DNA of 64,000 nucleotides. It comes from Dyella_A sp035685805 (lineage in GTDB: Bacteria; Pseudomonadota; Gammaproteobacteria; Xanthomonadales; Rhodanobacteraceae). The stretch spans positions 1 to 64,000 of the forward strand of contig NZ_DASSAB010000034.1 in NCBI RefSeq assembly GCF_035685805.1, given 5' to 3'. Below, piece by piece: positions 38,198 to 47,122 of this stretch (the first letter of the stretch is position 1; each line of letters begins with the position of its first letter). A program made the translations under genes and the position numbers. The notes below the pieces were generated by a model, which ran no database searches, had not been told where the DNA came from, and was given only the letters and a program-made list of their open reading frames with translations.

Positions 38198-38836
38198 TCA
38201 AACCGCCACCACCTGCGCCCGCTCCAACGCCGCCACCCGCCGCTCCAGCCTTGGCCCCAGGTAGCAATGCGACCCGCACGGCAGCAGCCCCGCCTGCTGG
38301 AACTCGCGCAGGTACCACTGCGGGGTGCGGGCGACGAAGCCGTGCATGTCGCCATCGGGGTCATCGCTGCGGGTGAACACTTCGAGGAAGGCGATGCCTT
38401 CGAGCATGTCGACGATGCCGCCGATGCCCGCGCGGATTTCGGCGGGCTTGAGGTAGTGCAGCACGTCGGTGCAGACGATGAGGTCGAAGCGAGTGTCGAA
38501 GCGCAGGTATTCGAGCTGGCCGAAGGTTGCCAGGCCGATGTTGCGGCTGCGGCCGTAGCGGTTGACCACGTATTCGCTGGCGTCCAGCCCGCGGTAGCTC
38601 GCCTCCGGGCGCAGCGCGCGCAGGTGGGCGCGCCACGGCGCCTCACCGCAGCCCACGTCGAGCACGCTGCGGATGGGGCGGCCCAGGTAGTACTCGGCCT
38701 GCGCCACGGCCAGCGCCACCTTGCGGCGCAGCTCGGCGGGCGAGGCGACGGTGTGGTCCGGGTGGCGGTACCACTTGTCGAAGTACGCGCGGTCGTAGGT
38801 TTTTGGCACGGCGTGCTCCCGGGGGCGAGCGCGCAT
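38198..38836 (-). CDS. Class I SAM-dependent methyltransferase
   Basis: 212 aa with motif I SVLDVGCGEAPW, motif II-like YRGLDAS and motif IV FDLIVCTDVLHYL, the standard Rossmann-type methyltransferase layout. A YDRAYFDKWYRHP opening resembles methyltransferases often encoded alone. The substrate is not evident. The start at MRARPREHA avoids a longer frame that overlaps the divergent small gene's leader. It is divergent from the 95-aa gene with an 80-nt gap. Confidence 0.8.
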   Translation of the reverse strand: MRARPREHAVPKTYDRAYFDKWYRHPDHTVASPAELRRKVALAVAQAEYYLGRPIRSVLDVGCGEAPWRAHLRALRPEASYRGLDASEYVVNRYGRSRNIGLATFGQLEYLRFDTRFDLIVCTDVLHYLKPAEIRAGIGGIVDMLEGIAFLEVFTRSDDPDGDMHGFVARTPQWYLREFQQAGLLPCGSHCYLGPRLERRVAALERAQVVAV

Positions 38837-38916
38837 GGTAACCGCGCGTGCGCCGGCATCACCTGGTACCCACGCGCCGCGGTCCAGCATGGCGTCCCTT
38901 TGCACAGGAGAACCCC

Positions 38917-39204
38917 ATGCCCATGGTCCGCATGCGCCTGATCGGCAACCGCAACGATGCCGATACCGTGATCAATGCGCTGCACGGCATCGACGGTATC
39001 GAACATGTCGAAGAGGTGGACGATCTCACCCCCATGATGCGTGACGACTCCAGCTCCAGCGAGCTGGTGGACGACAGCGAGGGGAACGTCTACTACGTGG
39101 AAGTGAACGCGCCCAACGCATTGCACGCTGATGCGGTGCGGGCGGTGGCCGAGGTGGAAGCGGGGCAGCTGGACATGGGGGTGGAGTTCGTCGACGAATT
39201 CTGA
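38917..39204 (+). CDS. Small acidic conserved-looking protein
   Basis: 95 aa, strongly acidic (EEVDDLTP, DDSEGN), with a beta-alpha-beta pattern like a small ferredoxin-like fold: MVRMRLIGNRNDADTVINALHGI, then YYVEVNAPNALHADAVRAVAEVEAG. An AGGAG ribosome site sets the start. No signal peptide. I do not recognise the family, and the fold suggestion is from secondary-structure periodicity only. It is divergent from the methyltransferase and convergent with the membrane sensor gene. Confidence 0.7.
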   Translation: MPMVRMRLIGNRNDADTVINALHGIDGIEHVEEVDDLTPMMRDDSSSSELVDDSEGNVYYVEVNAPNALHADAVRAVAEVEAGQLDMGVEFVDEF

Positions 39205-39248
39205 CCCTGCGGCTGGTCGCGCCTGCGTGGCGCGACCAGCACGGAACC

Positions 39249-40172
39249 TCAGGCTCCGGCGCTGCGCACCAGCAGATGCTTGGCCAGCTGCCCGTGCAGG
39301 AAACCGAGTCCGCGCAGCAGGTGCATGGTGGCGAACAGCAGCACGATGCCGCCCACGCACACCACCGCCAGCTCGCCCCAGCCCGGCACGTGCGGGCCCA
39401 TGCCCCAGTCGAACGTGAGCTGGCCGCCAGCGAACAGCCGGTCGACTCGGCCATCGTCAATCAGGTAGGCCAGCGGTGACAGCGCGGCGCCCAGCGACAC
39501 CGCCATCAGGGTCACGGTGAGGGTGAAATAGGCAATGCCCAGCGGCAGCATCAGCACCATGTACAGCATGGTGGTCCAGCTGCGCGGATCGGTGAACATG
39601 GCACCGATGCGCCGCAGCAGCGACATGCCCTGGGTCGGATACGGCGGGCGCCGCGGCATGCGGACGCCGAGCATGGCCTCCACGATGCGCCCTTCCAGTA
39701 GCGACATGCCGCGCACCGTGCCGAAGAACAGCACGATCACCGGCACGCCGATGATCAGCACGGAAAGTCCGGCCGACACCGACAGCCCCACCGTCACCAG
39801 TACGAAATAGGCGATGCCGGTCCCCAGCGCCAGCAGCATGTAGAACATGGCGCCCCACGTGCGGATGTCGGTAGCCACCCCGAAGAACCGGCCCAGCGCC
39901 GAACGCCGGCGCGGTGCGGCCGGCGGACGCAGCGCGCGCTGGATGGTGACCTCCTGGTCGCGGTAGATGGCCGCCACCTCCTCCGGCGCGCCGTAGCTCC
40001 CCACCACGCGGGCCAGCATGGCGGCCTCGTCCTGCTCGGGGCTGTCCGCCAGCTCGGCGCGCAGGTGTTCCTCCGCGTCGTAGAGCGCGTCCTGGATCAG
40101 CGCGGGATCGGCCCCGTGCAGCGCGACGCGCAGCTGCTTGAGGTACTCGGCAATCGTACGTGGCGCAGTCAT
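39249..40172 (-). CDS. HAAS/'Sensor'-domain membrane protein
   Basis: 307 aa. An N-terminal helical HAAS-like region (about 1-80, YDAEEHLRAELADSPEQDEA) is followed by two duplicated membrane modules. The first opens DIRTWGAMFYMLLALGTGIAYF and the second DPRSWTTMLYMVLMLPLGIAYF (written apart here as family landmarks), each with two or more transmembrane helices. Such proteins are normally co-encoded with PadR regulators and may sense membrane state. The start codon overlaps the stop of padR as TGATG, so the two are translationally coupled. Confidence 0.78.
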   Translation of the reverse strand: MTAPRTIAEYLKQLRVALHGADPALIQDALYDAEEHLRAELADSPEQDEAAMLARVVGSYGAPEEVAAIYRDQEVTIQRALRPPAAPRRRSALGRFFGVATDIRTWGAMFYMLLALGTGIAYFVLVTVGLSVSAGLSVLIIGVPVIVLFFGTVRGMSLLEGRIVEAMLGVRMPRRPPYPTQGMSLLRRIGAMFTDPRSWTTMLYMVLMLPLGIAYFTLTVTLMAVSLGAALSPLAYLIDDGRVDRLFAGGQLTFDWGMGPHVPGWGELAVVCVGGIVLLFATMHLLRGLGFLHGQLAKHLLVRSAGA

Positions 40173-40555
40173 CACAGCTCTCCCTCAAGAATCCTGTCGA
40201 CGGAATCGCGGGTCGCGCACCAGGCCGCGGTCCACGCCCGCAGCACCTCACGACCCAGCTTGGTTACGCGGTAATAGCGGCGCGGCGGGCCGCTCACCGA
40301 AGGCTCCACCTCGCTGGCCAGCAGTGCGGCCGCCTCGAGGTTGCGCAGCACCGGATACAGCGCGCTCTGCTTGCCGGCCAGCACGCCTTCGCCGGCCTCC
40401 TCCAGCCGCTTGGCGATCTGGTAGCCGTACATCGGCTGGCGCGACCGCCCCAGCACCGAAAGCAACGCCAGCGAGACGGTGCCGGCGGACAACTCCTTCT
40501 GGAATTTCTTCAGCGCGCCAGCAAGTTCTTCATCCACGGCATCATCGCCCTTCAA
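40172..40555 (-). CDS. PadR-family transcriptional regulator
   Basis: 127 aa winged-helix regulator: LALLSVLGRSRQPMYGYQIAKRLEEAG with the YGY signature, then SALYPVLRNLEAAALLASEV, PRRYYRVTKLGREVL. It probably represses its own two-gene unit with the membrane sensor gene, to which it is fused by a TGATG overlap. Upstream, the minus strand has TACTAT (40574-40579) within a short palindrome ACTATAGT, which could hold the -10 and operator. Confidence 0.88.
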   Translation of the reverse strand: MKGDDAVDEELAGALKKFQKELSAGTVSLALLSVLGRSRQPMYGYQIAKRLEEAGEGVLAGKQSALYPVLRNLEAAALLASEVEPSVSGPPRRYYRVTKLGREVLRAWTAAWCATRDSVDRILEGEL

Positions 40556-41010
40556 CCTGTGTCGTGATGAACTATAGTACGAACTTATGCCTAGCGAATG
40601 GGCCTGAAGTCATGCCGGCTGTCGGCGGCCGCATTTTCAGGAAGCCACACGGCAGAACGCGCGCGCGCGGCTGGCGGCAGCAGGGGCGGCCGCCGAACTG
40701 CGCTGCCAACGCAGCAGCAGTGCCGGATGCCGAAACGCGGACACAGGCGGCGTGGCGGCTGGCCGGATCATCCGGCAGCACGATCGGGGACATCGATTGA
40801 CTCGAGGGTGCAACGAAGCGGCCGCGACAGGGGAACGGCGGGAGCGGTGCGGAGACGTTCGAGTCGTATGCCTGCGAGATGGAACGCGCCGCGCAGCGAT
40901 CAACGCGCGGCATCTGCCGGGCGTGCTGCGCGGGCGAGCTGTCGTGAAGACATGCGCCGTGAGACCGGCCTGCCCTTGCACGGGAGCCGGAGCCAAACCG
41001 GACTGCACCG
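40556..41010. other. Intergenic stretch without a convincing gene
   Basis: After the padR promoter region (40563-40590) I see no gene. The open frames here are antisense-type, arginine-rich and lack ribosome sites. No tRNA or strong hairpin was noticed. Confidence 0.55.
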
Positions 41011-41244
41011 TCAGACGGCGAAGTGCTTCATCCCGGTGTCGAACACCCGCCAGTGCCCGTCGGCGCCTTCCACGCTCACGATCGCCGGCACGTCACGCCG
41101 CGACAGGCGCCTGGCTTCCTCCACGGCAAAGGCGAGCCCGGCCACACGCGTGCGGAAATGGCGGTCTTCGCCATGCCTGACGTTCACGACCCACGAGCCG
41201 TCCACACGCCGTTCAAACGGCACTTGCAACACCACCAAAGACAT
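41011..41244 (-). CDS. Small hypothetical protein, DUF2188-like
   Basis: 77 aa. The alternation of strands and one helix (SWVVNVRHGEDRHFRTRVAG, AVEEARRLSRRDVPAIVSVEG, HWRVFDTG) resembles small DUF2188-type proteins, where a helix with an A..EA...A pattern is followed by a strand pair. No clear ribosome site was found. The codon use fits the surroundings. I treat it as a probable gene with unknown function. Confidence 0.45.
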   Translation of the reverse strand: MSLVVLQVPFERRVDGSWVVNVRHGEDRHFRTRVAGLAFAVEEARRLSRRDVPAIVSVEGADGHWRVFDTGMKHFAV

Positions 41245-41501
41245 AACGAACAATTACCGGGCGCCAGCTGGCAGGGATCCACCGGCAGCAACTGCCGGAG
41301 GCAATGCGTGGCTTTCCATCTCCGGGAACGCGCCAGCCTCCGCAGCCGCATCGACTAGCGACGGGACAGTGTGTGGAACCGGCAGCGACCTTTTCTCCAG
41401 CCTCACTGTTACCGCGCTACGGTGAAGGGGATGTATCACCGAGCTCATGGCCGCAGTGAACCGTGGTCATGTGCGTCCGCACACTCAATCGAGGAGGCGA
41501 C

Positions 41502-41888
41502 ATGCCCGGATTGCGACGCAACGGCGTGGCCGTGGTGATCGAGCCGCAACAGGACCTCGCCGGGGCGCTCCACGACATGCTGGCCGGCTTCGGCTACCAC
41601 TGCGTGGCCGCCGCGACCCACGCCGGCGCTGCGCGCCTCGCCGCCGATTTCGCGCAGATCCATCTGCTGGCGGCCTGCGTGCCCGCGCCCGACGAAAGCC
41701 AGGCGGGCATCTACCTGGAAGACGCTGCCAAACGGAGCCCACACATGGCCGTGGTGCTCATGCTCAACGATCCGCTGGAGGTGGCACCGCGGGCGCCGGC
41801 CCACTCGGTGCGCCTGAGCAAGCCGTTCAGCCGCGAAAGCTTCACCCGGGCCCTGCTGGCCGCGGAGGCGGCGGTCGGCGCGTCTTGA
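41502..41888 (+). CDS. Degenerate response-regulator receiver protein
   Basis: 128 aa with a receiver-like fold (VAVVIEPQQDLAGALHDMLAGFGYHCVAA, then LLAACVPAPDES, VVLMLNDP, RLSKPFSRESFTRALL). The C-terminal lysine (SKPF) is kept. The acidic pair at the N-terminus is lost (EPQQ) and the phospho-acceptor position in the third strand reads AACVPAP, with no Asp. It probably cannot be phosphorylated. A perfect GAGGAGG ribosome site marks the start. There is no output domain and no partner kinase nearby. Confidence 0.72.
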   Translation: MPGLRRNGVAVVIEPQQDLAGALHDMLAGFGYHCVAAATHAGAARLAADFAQIHLLAACVPAPDESQAGIYLEDAAKRSPHMAVVLMLNDPLEVAPRAPAHSVRLSKPFSRESFTRALLAAEAAVGAS

Positions 41889-42010
41889 TCCGCCATCCGA
41901 AGCATGAACACGGCGCCGGCGCGCCGACGTAGCGCCGCCCATGCGGCATCCCGGGCCGGGGCGGGCTCCCTCTGCTACCTTGCGGCTCTGCTCTTGTCCC
42001 GGGAATCGCC

Positions 42011-42943
42011 ATGCGCCGTCGTCTTGCCGCCTTTGCCCTCGTTGTCGTGCTGGGCACGAGTGCCCTCCACGCCGACGACGCCACCCCGCCCCCTTCGCTG
42101 ACCGCGAAGGAGATCCTCGCCAAATCCACGGCCGCGGAATGGCGCGCACCCGACCCTCGTGACCTGCTGGTGATGCAGCTGCCCGCAGGACGGGTGCTGA
42201 TTGAGCTGGCGCCGGATTTCACGCCGCTGCACGCGGCCAATATCCGCACGCTGGTGCGCGAGCATTATTTCGACGGGCTGGCGGTGATCCGCGTGCAGGA
42301 CAACTTCGTCACCCAGTGGGGCGATCCCGACGACGACGACAACGCCGACCGCAGCAAGATGAAGCCGCTCGGCAAGGCGAAAAAGACCCTGCCGCCGGAG
42401 TACACGCGGCCGATCGACCCCAAGCTGGAATGGACGCCGTTGCCCGATGGCGACGTGTACGCGCCGGAAGTGGGCTTTTCCGAAGGCTTCCCGGTTGCCC
42501 GCGACCGGGCCAGCGGTGAGGAATGGCTTACCCACTGCTACGGCATGGTCGGCGTGGCGCGGGATGTGGGGCCGGAGACCGGCAGCGGCAGCTCGCTGTA
42601 CATGGTGATCGGCCAGGCGCCGCGCGGCCTGGACCGCAACCTGGCCATCGCCGGGCGGGTGATCGAAGGCACCGAGCTGCTGGCGGCACTGCCGCGCGGT
42701 ACCGGTCCGCTGGGCTTCTATGCCAAGCCGGCCGAGCGGCTGCCGATTCGCACCGTGACCGTGGCCGCCGACCTGCCACCCGCCCAGCGTCCCGCGGTGG
42801 AGATCCTGCGCACCGACAGCCCCAGCTTCGCCGCCCTGGTCGAAGCCAAGCGCAACCGCCGCGATGCGTTCTACACCCGGCCTGCCGGCAAGATCGACCT
42901 GTGCAGCATCACGGTCCCGACTCGGCCGGTGGCAGGGAAGTAA
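42011..42943 (+). CDS. Exported cyclophilin-type peptidyl-prolyl isomerase
   Basis: 310 aa, signal peptide about 1-21 (LAAFALVVVLGTSALHA). The cyclophilin domain starts near residue 50 (VLIELAPDFTPLHAANIRTLVREHYFDGLAVIRVQDNFVTQWGDP) and includes GSSLYMVIGQAPRGLDRNLAIAGRVIEG. An insert (about 100-160) and a C-terminal extension after the domain make it larger than PpiA. It is therefore a periplasmic foldase, distinct from ppiB at 16849. The catalytic Phe-His-Arg area is altered (LAVIRVQDNF), as in divergent secreted cyclophilins. Confidence 0.85.
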   Translation: MRRRLAAFALVVVLGTSALHADDATPPPSLTAKEILAKSTAAEWRAPDPRDLLVMQLPAGRVLIELAPDFTPLHAANIRTLVREHYFDGLAVIRVQDNFVTQWGDPDDDDNADRSKMKPLGKAKKTLPPEYTRPIDPKLEWTPLPDGDVYAPEVGFSEGFPVARDRASGEEWLTHCYGMVGVARDVGPETGSGSSLYMVIGQAPRGLDRNLAIAGRVIEGTELLAALPRGTGPLGFYAKPAERLPIRTVTVAADLPPAQRPAVEILRTDSPSFAALVEAKRNRRDAFYTRPAGKIDLCSITVPTRPVAGK

Positions 42944-43293
42944 GCGGACGCGGATCACCCGCAGACGGCGCGCGGTGGCGCGCTGATTCCATGTCGGGGA
43001 TGGCTTCGGGGGGCATGTGGTTGCGAGGCCAACCGCGTGCTGTCGCCGGCGGCTATGGAACGCAGCGCCTGGTGCGGCGGAAACATGGGGGCGAACGCAC
43101 GATCCACGGAAACGCGGCCGGCCAGCTCGTCACAACGGGCGTGGGTAGCACATGAGAAGCCGCCTTCCCCCGCCAGCGCGAAAACGGAAGAACGCGCGGT
43201 GACCGTGCCCGGGCACTTTCGTTTCCTTAGCGCTCCGCCTGCGGGCAGCGGGTTGCGCGACCCGTACACGCCTGGCTATCCAGCCGACGCCGG
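42944..43293. other. Intergenic stretch without a convincing gene
   Basis: 350 nt between convergent genes. Frames present are shadows without ribosome sites, and no clear terminator hairpin with a T-run was seen. Confidence 0.5.
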
Positions 43294-44871
43294 CTACCGG
43301 CCGGCGCGCGCCACCTGGTCGGCGGTGCGGAACGTCGCCACCACCGCACGCATGCGCTCGGCCTGTTCCTGCAGGCTGCGGGCGGCGGCCTCGGATTCTT
43401 CCACCAGCGCGGCATTGCTCTGGGTGGCCTCGTCCATCTGGGCCACGGCGGAGCCAACCTCCTCGATGCCCTTGCTCTGCTCGTCGCTGGCCGCGGAGAT
43501 CTCGCTCATCAGCTGGGCCGAGCGCTCGATCGCCACGGCGATCCGGCGCGTGGTGTCGCCGGCGCTGTCCACCAGCACGGTGCCGGCATCCACGGTGGCC
43601 ACCGCACTGCCGATCAGCTCCTTGATCTCCCTGGCCGCGGCGGCGGCGCGCTGGGCCAGGCCGCGGACCTCGCTGGCGACCACCGAGAACCCGCGGCCGT
43701 GCTCACCCGCGCGCGCCGCCTCGACCGCCGCGTTGAGCGCCAGGATGTTGGTCTGGAACGCGATGCCGTCGATCATGCCGGCAATGTCTTCGATGCGACG
43801 GGAACTGGCCTTGATCTCGCCCATGGTGGTGACGACCTGCGCCACGATCTCGCCGCCCTCGCGCGCCAGCAGCGTGGCCGAAGCGGTGAGCTGATCGGCC
43901 TCGCGCGCATGCGCCGCGTTCTGGCGCACGGTCGCGGTGAGCTGCTCCATCGCGGCGGCGGTTTCCTCCAGCGAGGCGGCCTGATCCTGGGTTCGGTGGG
44001 AAAGGTCGGCGGTGCCGGCGGCAATCTGGCCGGTGGCGGTGTGGATGTCGTCGCTGGAGTGGCGCACCTGCATGACCACGTCGGCCAGGCCCACGCTGAT
44101 GCCGTTGATGGCCTGCAGCAGCTGGCCGATGTCGTCACGCCGGGCCACCGGCACCTGGGCGCTGAGGTCGCCCGCGGCGATCTTGCCGGCGGCGGCCTTG
44201 CACTCGCTCATCGGTGCGCTGATGTTGCGATGGACCAGCAGGTATACCAGCGCCGCCACGCCCACGCTGGACGCCGCGCCCAGCCCGGCGAACAGCGGCA
44301 TCGCCGCAGCGGTGACAGCCCGCGGCAACGCCAGCCAGAGCGCCGTCCACACCGCTGCGTTGAGCACGGCGGTGGTCAGGCCCACGCGCAGCGGCATGCC
44401 GACGCTGCGCATGGCGCTCACGTCCAGGCCCACGTAGCGGGCACCGATCACCTGCCCGCCGCCATCGGCGATGGGGTCGTAGCGGGTCATGAACTGGGTG
44501 CCGAAGATGGTGGCGTAGCCGGTGAACGCCTGCCCCGCCAGCAGTTCGGTCCAGGCCGGATGCGAGCGATCCAGCAAGGTGCCGACGGCGCGGCCGCCGT
44601 CCTTTTTCTTCACCGAGGTGGTGATGCGGATGAAGTCGTCGCCCTTGCGTGCGAACAGCGTGGCGGTGGCACCCGATTGCTGGGTGAACCGATCCGGCAC
44701 GCCGAAGTTGAGGTTCAGCACGGTGGTGCCGTTGCGCAGCACCGGCGTGTCGTGCTCGCCCACGCGAACGCGCTCGCGCGGATCGAGCACGAAACGCTCG
44801 GGCAACTGCGCGGCAAAGCGCAGGGCCAGCGACTGGATACGGCTTTTCAGCGGCACAAGCACGGACAGCAT
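43294..44871 (-). CDS. Methyl-accepting chemotaxis protein with Cache-type sensor domain
   Basis: 525 aa. Residues about 20-170 form a Cache 3/Cache 2-like sensor (DPRERVRVG, TATLFARKGDDFIRITTSVKK, FMTRYDPIADGGGQVIGARYVG). Two hydrophobic segments (about 180-235) follow, then HAMP-like (HRNISAPMSECKAAAGKIAAGD) and the MCP signalling hairpin with tip IEDIAGMIDGIAFQTNILALNAAVEAARAG. There is no clear transmembrane helix before the sensor domain, so both sensor and signalling ends may face the cytoplasm. The start lies after GGGGGTGA. It lies 183 nt downstream of the ABC exporter on the same strand. Confidence 0.88.
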   Translation of the reverse strand: MLSVLVPLKSRIQSLALRFAAQLPERFVLDPRERVRVGEHDTPVLRNGTTVLNLNFGVPDRFTQQSGATATLFARKGDDFIRITTSVKKKDGGRAVGTLLDRSHPAWTELLAGQAFTGYATIFGTQFMTRYDPIADGGGQVIGARYVGLDVSAMRSVGMPLRVGLTTAVLNAAVWTALWLALPRAVTAAAMPLFAGLGAASSVGVAALVYLLVHRNISAPMSECKAAAGKIAAGDLSAQVPVARRDDIGQLLQAINGISVGLADVVMQVRHSSDDIHTATGQIAAGTADLSHRTQDQAASLEETAAAMEQLTATVRQNAAHAREADQLTASATLLAREGGEIVAQVVTTMGEIKASSRRIEDIAGMIDGIAFQTNILALNAAVEAARAGEHGRGFSVVASEVRGLAQRAAAAAREIKELIGSAVATVDAGTVLVDSAGDTTRRIAVAIERSAQLMSEISAASDEQSKGIEEVGSAVAQMDEATQSNAALVEESEAAARSLQEQAERMRAVVATFRTADQVARAGR

Positions 44872-45054
44872 CGGATCACCCCCAGAGAATCGCGGCGCAA
44901 CGGCTGGTGCATCGACATGCCGCTTCACGGGAAAGCGGGATGCTGCCGACCGTGGCCGGTCCAGGGCCGACCTGGATCCGTCGGGCGGTGGACATGCGGT
45001 TGTCGGTCCGCCCGAGCATAACTTGAGTCAAGGCCGCGTCAGGGGCGGTGGCAC

Positions 45055-46944
45055 TCAGCGGTAGCCGGCCGCCTGCAACTCGAACAGTTCGGCGTAGTGT
45101 CCGCCGGCGGCGACCAGCTCGGCATGCGTGCCCACCTCTTCGATGCGGCCACCGTCGAGCACGATGATCCGGTCGGCCATGCGCACGGTGGAGAAGCGGT
45201 GCGAGATGATCACCGCGGTCTTGCCGTGCGACAGCTCCTTGAAGCGCTGAAACACCTCGTACTCGGAGCGAGCATCGAGCGCCGCGGTCGGCTCGTCCAG
45301 GATCAGCAGCGGCGCGTCGCGCATGTAGGCGCGGGCGATGGCGACCTTCTGCCACTCGCCCCCGGACAGCTCCACCCCGCCCTTGAACAGCTTGCCGAGC
45401 ATCTGCGCGTAGCCCTTCGGCAGCCTGGCGATGACTTCATCGGCCATGCTGCGGCGGGCGGCGTCGGCGATCCGCGCCTCGTCCCCGCGCGCCTCGATGC
45501 GCCCCACCGCGATGTTGTCCGAGGCGTTGAAGTAGTAGCGCACGAAGTCCTGGAAGATCACCCCGATATTCAGCCGCAGCTCGTCCAGGTCGTACTCGTG
45601 AAGCGGGTGGCCGTCGAGCAGGATGCGGCCCTCGTCCGGGTCGTACAGGCGCGAGAGCAGCTTCACCAGGGTGGTCTTGCCGGCACCGTTCTCGCCCACC
45701 AGCGCCAGCACTTCGCCGGCACGCAGGGTGAAGCTCAGGTGGCGCACCGCCCAGCGTTCGGCGTCGGGATAGCGGAAGCCCACGTCCTCGAACACGAAGC
45801 CCTCGCGCATCGGCTGCGGAAACGGTCGCGGGTTGGCCGGCGAGAGGATCTCCGGCTGGATGCGGAAGAACGAGAACAGGTCGTCCAGGTACAGCGCCTG
45901 CCCGGCCACCTGCGAGAAGCCCACCAGCAGCGTCTCCAGCAGCGTGCGCAGGCGTCGGAACGACGCGGACAGGAAGGTCAGGTCGCCGATGCTGAAGTCG
46001 CCGCGCACGGTACGCCAGGCGATAATCGCGTAGGCGGCGTAGTAGCCGAGCGTGCCGACCGTGGTGAACAGGCCGCCCCAGCTGGCGCGGCGCAGCGCGA
46101 TCTTGCGGTTGGCGCGGTAGATCGACTGCGACAGCACGCGGTAGCGCTCGATCAGGAACGGGTTGAGGCCGAAGCTCTTCACCTCCTTCGCGTTGGACGC
46201 GCTGGCGCCGACCATGCGCAGGTAGTCCAGCTCGCGCCGCTCCGGCGTCCACTCGTAGTTCACCGCGTAGCTCTGCGCGTTGAAATGGAACTCGCCCAGG
46301 AACGCGGGCACCAGCGCCACCGCCAGCAGCACGATCAGCCACGGCGCATACACCGCCAGCCCCACCGCGAAGCTGGCGATGGTGACGATGTCCTGCGCCT
46401 GCTGCAGCAGCTGCGACAGCAGCGAGCTGCGCCCGGCGACCTGGCGACGCGCGCGGTCGAGCCGGTCCTGCAGGTCGGCGTCCTCGAAATCCTCCAGGTC
46501 GAGCGAAGCGGCGTGCTCCATCAGCCGGATCGAGGTGCTGTTGGCGTACAGCTCGCCCAGCAGCGAGTCGATCATCGACACCACCCGGCCGAGGATGTCG
46601 GCCAGCACCGCCAGGGCGAGCTCCAGCGCCAGCAACAGCCACAGGTGATCGAGCTCGCCGCTGTGCAGCCAGCCGGCCAGGTCGCCGTGGCGACCGCCCA
46701 GCCCGACCAGTCTCACCACCTCGTCGATGATCAGCTTGCCCACGTACAACGTGGCTACCGGCAGCAGCGCGCGGGTCAGCCGCAACAGCACGCTGGACAC
46801 GGTCAGCCAGCGGCTGGTGGCCCAGATGCTGCGCAGGAACGGCGGCAGGTTGCGCAGCGCGGCGAAGCGTTCGCGCAGGCTCTGCACGGGCGGCGGCTGG
46901 TGCGGGCCGCCAGCGCGTCGGGGGGAGCCAGGAGGGCGTGGCAT
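45055..46944 (-). CDS. ABC exporter, fused permease and ATPase
   Basis: 629 aa type IV half-transporter (ABCB/MsbA-like). Six membrane helices (about 45-340), then an ATPase: Walker A GENGAGKTT (about 415), Q-loop GVIFQDF, signature LSGGEWQKVAIARA, Walker B LLILDEPTAALD, and the H-loop ISHRF. The signature is LSGGE rather than LSGGQ. The protein probably works as a homodimer; the substrate is unknown. The start with AGAGGAA upstream is preferred over a frame running through the divergent operator region. It is divergent from the YqjI-like regulator and so may share its operator region. Confidence 0.88.
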   Translation of the reverse strand: MPRPPGSPRRAGGPHQPPPVQSLRERFAALRNLPPFLRSIWATSRWLTVSSVLLRLTRALLPVATLYVGKLIIDEVVRLVGLGGRHGDLAGWLHSGELDHLWLLLALELALAVLADILGRVVSMIDSLLGELYANSTSIRLMEHAASLDLEDFEDADLQDRLDRARRQVAGRSSLLSQLLQQAQDIVTIASFAVGLAVYAPWLIVLLAVALVPAFLGEFHFNAQSYAVNYEWTPERRELDYLRMVGASASNAKEVKSFGLNPFLIERYRVLSQSIYRANRKIALRRASWGGLFTTVGTLGYYAAYAIIAWRTVRGDFSIGDLTFLSASFRRLRTLLETLLVGFSQVAGQALYLDDLFSFFRIQPEILSPANPRPFPQPMREGFVFEDVGFRYPDAERWAVRHLSFTLRAGEVLALVGENGAGKTTLVKLLSRLYDPDEGRILLDGHPLHEYDLDELRLNIGVIFQDFVRYYFNASDNIAVGRIEARGDEARIADAARRSMADEVIARLPKGYAQMLGKLFKGGVELSGGEWQKVAIARAYMRDAPLLILDEPTAALDARSEYEVFQRFKELSHGKTAVIISHRFSTVRMADRIIVLDGGRIEEVGTHAELVAAGGHYAELFELQAAGYR

Positions 46945-47077
46945 GGGCGTTCCTCTGCGGTCCGTGCGAGGCCGCAGCATGCCACGGGCACTGCGCTCGA
47001 TCCGCTTCATCGATGGGAGGCGACTGTGCCGCGGTGCGGCCTCGGCAGTCGGGATGGCTTGTCTTGCGATATTCTTG

Positions 47078-47112
47078 CGATATATCGTAGCGTCGTCAAT
47101 TGCGATATATCG
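47078..47112. promoter_or_regulatory. Paired CGATATATCG operators of the YqjI-like regulator
   Basis: The perfect palindrome CGATATATCG occurs at 47078-47087 and 47103-47112, each preceded by TTG; a third partial copy TTGCGATAT is at 47064-47072. Centres are 25 bp apart. They lie 11-45 nt before the regulator start and between it and the divergent ABC exporter, fitting autorepression. Confidence 0.8.
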
Positions 47113-47122
47113 GAGATACATC

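Noticed and set aside
38005..39360. 451-codon minus-strand frame spanning several genes
   Set aside because: It crosses the methyltransferase in another frame and the 95-aa plus-strand gene. Those have motifs and ribosome sites; this frame has neither.
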